Positions 7,049 to 9,549 of a stretch of 9,549 nt of DNA are shown piece by piece. Source of the stretch: DASWTL01 sp036405495. GTDB taxonomy: Bacteria; Bacteroidota; Bacteroidia; Sphingobacteriales; Sphingobacteriaceae. How positions within the stretch are numbered: the stretch's first letter is position 1; each line of letters begins with the position of its first letter. The DNA lies in contig DASWXL010000026.1 of the NCBI GenBank assembly GCA_036405495.1, forward strand, positions 1 through 9,549. Reading direction: 5' to 3'. The notes under the pieces were generated by a model. It was given only the letters and a program-made list of their open reading frames with translations, was not told where the DNA came from and ran no database searches. A program made the position numbers and the translations under genes.

Positions 7049-7205
7049 TGGTGGTTTTTCTGGAGATTCCGTCACTAAGATTTTTTCGCAACTGACTTTA
7101 GTTAAAAAGAAAATTCAGCGGCATTACACAGATTGCGTTTTGCCATATCGAGATGGTAACTGGGTGTAATTTTTTCGCTAGCGTTGTTTTATATCGCTGA
7201 CAGTT

Positions 7206-8897
7206 ATGAAAACCCATTTTTCAAGTCCCCAGGATAACCTTTCATTATTAATTGATGCTGAACGGAAGAAAATTTCACTGGCATTAAATGAAAGCAATGC
7301 CCACTATAAGGATCTGATATCTATCGTCAGACAATTTGATCTGTTTTATCTATCTGTGAATTCCAATGGTGAGCCTGATTCGGCTCAAGCTACCAGAATG
7401 CTTGAGTTCTACAGACACGGTTGGTATGATGCTTTTGCTTTTTATGTACCTAAATTAGACAACATTACATCTCCGATTGCATTCCCGGCTATACACGCCG
7501 CTCAGCAATGGGCAGACAGTGTACTGGGAGTGTGTGGAAAAATTAACATTGCTGGAAGACTACTTGATCTTTCTAAAGTCGGTCTTCTTGGCATCGAGCA
7601 ACTAAGTGGCCGTCAGTTCATGACAAGGTTCAAACATGAAATAGGTGAAAAGGAACACTTTGATAGAAGTAGTTTCGATTTCGTTAAAAAGCTGGCACTG
7701 ATTCCAGTAAAAGAGCGGCACGACTTACACCAACAGCGATATGCTGGGATCAAAAACCGGTTAGGTGATATCATTCAAAACCCTAAAGGGAAGTACATAA
7801 GTTACCGGGCTACCGCGGAAATCGAGGATTTTTATGCTGATGCAGGCTATTTTCATGTTCTTAGCCAGCAAGGTTATGAAGATTTTGGCGAGGATGACTT
7901 ATTCGGTGGAGTTCCCTATAGGGCTTACCTCGACTGTATTCAGAATATCTGCTCTGCAGTGTTGCTCCATATTGATTGCTGTATTAAATTGATTGAAAAA
8001 AATCCGGGGGTTAATCCATATGATATTGTCACATATAATTGGTACCTGAACAAAACGGAAAACGGATATGCTGAACATTTTGGATTTCCTATAGAGAAGA
8101 TCCAGCAGATTATTTCATGCCTTACACTTTCATCTGAAAATATCGGGTTTTACAAACATCTGCAGGGTGCTTTGCCGCCGCCTTACATCAAAACAGGTGT
8201 AAATCAAATCTGCCGGTCTGTTTACGGCTCTTTGCATGGTGCAATCGATTTTCTGAAGAGGGAACTTAAACGCCGTTATGAGAACGATTATTTCGCCGCT
8301 GTGAACAAAAGGGAAAAGAGGTTCCGTAATGATCTGTATAACTTTTTTCCCGGCGATCGGTTTATCCGGATCGATAAAGAAATTGTTCTTAAGTATGGCG
8401 GCTTACATACCGACATTGATGGGGTTGTTTATGACGCAATAACCGGTTCGTTAGGGCTTTTTCAATTGAAATGGCAGGATATGTTTTACACCTCTTTGAC
8501 GGAGAGGTATAGCAGAATTTCCAATTTATTCCCGAAGGCCAGTGAGTGGATTGATAAGATTGAACGATGGATTTCGGGCATTTCTGAGCAGGAATTGGTC
8601 CGAAAGCTCAAACTGGATGAAAATAAAAAGGATACAAAAATCGGTGAAATCTACCTATTTGTGATCGCAAGGAATCATGTCCATTTTACCGGTGTTGAAC
8701 CAGACCAGCGGGCTGCCTGGGCCTCGATGAATCAGATACCTTTCAGTCTAGCTAGGATTAAGACATTGTTCGATGACCCTATACGCGAGCTGCATTTTAA
8801 ACTGAAGTTTGACTCGCCAGAAGAGCGTGTAAAACGCGAAGGCTTCCCTAAACGTGGTAACTATGAAATCGAGTTGGAATCTTTCACAATCGGATAA
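7206..8897 (+). CDS. Uncharacterised 563-aa protein with PD-(D/E)XK/Mrr-like nuclease motif
   Basis: I do not recognise the family of the whole protein. Residues 1 to about 380 look mostly helical, with no signal peptide or clear membrane span. A Cys-rich amphipathic helix at about 244-262 holds Cys244, 249, 258 and 259. A basic helix at about 350-375 (KRELKRRYEN, NKREKRFRND) leads into a likely nuclease core. There, GGLHTDIDGVVYD provides Asp403 and Asp405, followed by a turn and a strand, LGLFQLKWQD, with Gln420 and Lys422. D ... QxK is the variant of the PD-(D/E)XK active site seen in Mrr-type restriction enzymes. A later strand, IGEIYLFVIARNH (479-491), could belong to the same fold. Its place after an XRE regulator and before a membrane protein suggests a defence or mobile-element role, but this is inference. 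Cleavage activity is not shown by the sequence. The start ATG is the first in the frame; no ribosome-binding site is seen. Confidence 0.85.
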   Translation: MKTHFSSPQDNLSLLIDAERKKISLALNESNAHYKDLISIVRQFDLFYLSVNSNGEPDSAQATRMLEFYRHGWYDAFAFYVPKLDNITSPIAFPAIHAAQQWADSVLGVCGKINIAGRLLDLSKVGLLGIEQLSGRQFMTRFKHEIGEKEHFDRSSFDFVKKLALIPVKERHDLHQQRYAGIKNRLGDIIQNPKGKYISYRATAEIEDFYADAGYFHVLSQQGYEDFGEDDLFGGVPYRAYLDCIQNICSAVLLHIDCCIKLIEKNPGVNPYDIVTYNWYLNKTENGYAEHFGFPIEKIQQIISCLTLSSENIGFYKHLQGALPPPYIKTGVNQICRSVYGSLHGAIDFLKRELKRRYENDYFAAVNKREKRFRNDLYNFFPGDRFIRIDKEIVLKYGGLHTDIDGVVYDAITGSLGLFQLKWQDMFYTSLTERYSRISNLFPKASEWIDKIERWISGISEQELVRKLKLDENKKDTKIGEIYLFVIARNHVHFTGVEPDQRAAWASMNQIPFSLARIKTLFDDPIRELHFKLKFDSPEERVKREGFPKRGNYEIELESFTIG

Positions 8898-9040
8898 GTA
8901 TCGGCCAGTTAGTTTAAATATTTCCACCTAATCATTAGTTAAGTCGAAAAGCTGCTTTTGTCCCGGGAATTGGTTGATTGCGTTTGTTTTTAGTATTGTT
9001 GCGTTTTTACTTCCAAGTAGATAGATACGTTCTTAAGTTT

Positions 9041-9076
9041 TATGTCCACGCCTCGGCTCAAGCCTAGGGACACATA
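9041..9076. promoter_or_regulatory. Imperfect hairpin upstream of the last gene
   Basis: CCT-c-GGCT (9051-9058) pairs with AGCC-t-AGG (9061-9068) around a 2-base turn with one mismatch. TATGT (9041-9045) pairs with ACATA (9072-9076) further out. The hairpin starts 143 bases after the nuclease-like gene and ends 38 bases before the next ATG. The following bases are not T-rich, so a terminator is unlikely. A structured leader of the last gene or an extragenic repeat is possible. Confidence 0.4.
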
Positions 9077-9114
9077 GAGCATCGCCAGAAAATTTTAAAT
9101 TTGTATTTTATTTT

Positions 9115-9549
9115 ATGAAAGGAATACAAATCATTGGAGCTATAACGGAGACTTTTTTAGCTCAAAAATTTGAAAATGTAGAATTAGCCGGAACAGTAGC
9201 AGCAAGCGAAGAAAAGGAAATAAATTACGTAAGTATTGATTTAGAAAATTTTAATGATTGGGATAAAAAAGCCGACGAATTAGTAAGAGAAATTGTAGAG
9301 CATTTGAGAAGCACGGTTACGGAAAAAAATGCTCCTGAGCCTTTCTACAGAAAGTACAATAATATAACCTTTAATGTCCGCCAGCATGAACTTGAAGATT
9401 ATAACAAAAACTGGCACGTCTTTTACCTTCCTGATTACTATGATGAAATACCTTCGAAGAAAGAGAAAAGTCGCCTGTCAAAATTAAAAGAGAACATTTG
9501 GGTTGTACCCTCTGTCGCGACTTTTCTTTCGGTATTGATCATTTTCCTA
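9115..9549 (+). CDS. Unrecognised protein with a membrane segment (3' end outside window)
   Basis: An ATG at 9115 opens a frame of 145 codons that reaches the right edge without a stop. The N-terminal part (1 to about 110) is soluble-looking alpha/beta: MKGIQIIGAITETFLAQKF, then INYVSIDLENFNDW, then an acidic helix, KADELVREIVEHLR. A strand-like stretch (NNITFNVRQHEL, NWHVFYLPDYYDE) follows. A lysine-rich helix (SKKEKSRLSKLKEN) then leads into a hydrophobic stretch, IWVVPSVATFLSVLIIF, that starts a likely membrane span at about residue 128. Such a soluble domain followed by membrane helices is common in membrane-acting effectors but also in many unrelated proteins. I cannot name a family. The frame is AT-rich and reads through 435 bases with even, protein-like composition, so a real gene is likely. 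It may be co-transcribed with the gene upstream or have its own promoter in the 217-base gap. Confidence 0.75.
   Translation, partial: MKGIQIIGAITETFLAQKFENVELAGTVAASEEKEINYVSIDLENFNDWDKKADELVREIVEHLRSTVTEKNAPEPFYRKYNNITFNVRQHELEDYNKNWHVFYLPDYYDEIPSKKEKSRLSKLKENIWVVPSVATFLSVLIIFL

Noticed and set aside
7139..7174. TTTG and TAATTTTT as promoter boxes before the nuclease-like gene
   Set aside because: The 24-base spacing is too long and the second box does not end in TTTG.
8947..8959. AAAAGC-T-GCTTTT as a terminator after the nuclease-like gene
   Set aside because: The stem is short and AT-rich, and the downstream bases are GTCCCGGG and not a T-run.
8970..8998. Bacteroidota-type promoter (TTG, 18 bases, TAGTATTG) before the last gene
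   Set aside because: The -7 box matches TAnnTTTG imperfectly and the region is T-rich, so the match is too weak to annotate.
5927..9549. CRISPR array, tRNA or rRNA genes
   Set aside because: No regularly spaced direct repeats and no tRNA or rRNA signature sequences were seen on either strand.

Overview
The window reads as a chromosomal segment of a Bacteroidota bacterium, probably from the Sphingobacteriales/Chitinophagales side of the phylum. The basis is a SusC/SusD-type outer-membrane uptake pair, a TlpA-like thioredoxin protein with a DUF3738-like tail, an extragenic repeat of a type often met in these genomes, and A-rich start regions without Shine-Dalgarno sequences. The species cannot be named from the sequence alone.

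Left part (1-5926, all on the minus strand, GC about 50% in hand-sampled lines): a probable operon read right to left. It starts with a 487-aa membrane-anchored thioredoxin-fold/DUF3738 protein. Eleven bases later comes a 1060-aa SusC/RagA TonB-dependent transporter. After a further 75 bases with a small perfect hairpin comes a SusD/RagB lipoprotein, which is cut by the left window edge. SusC and SusD should form the outer-membrane nutrient importer. The thioredoxin protein probably works in the periplasm on redox or folding of exported proteins. No sigma factor, anti-sigma factor, glycosidase or peptidase that would name the substrate is present here.

Middle (5927-6532): a 606-base divergent intergenic region without a convincing gene but full of structure. 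It holds a REP-like repeat, a 21-bp near-perfect palindrome, a 120-base long imperfect hairpin with alternative pairings, and an inverted repeat just upstream of the next gene that could be its operator.

Right part (6533-9549, plus strand, lower GC of roughly 30-43% in hand-sampled lines): an accessory-looking cassette. It encodes an XRE-type regulator with a possible C-terminal winged helix, then a 563-aa protein of unknown family whose C-terminal part carries a D-x-D ... Q-x-K pattern like Mrr-type PD-(D/E)XK nucleases. Last is an unrecognised protein, cut by the right edge, that runs from a soluble N-terminal part into a membrane segment. A regulator, a possible nuclease and a membrane protein together resemble the make-up of anti-phage or mobile-element loci. 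That function is inference only. This cassette and the structured DNA before it are the best candidates for something undescribed.
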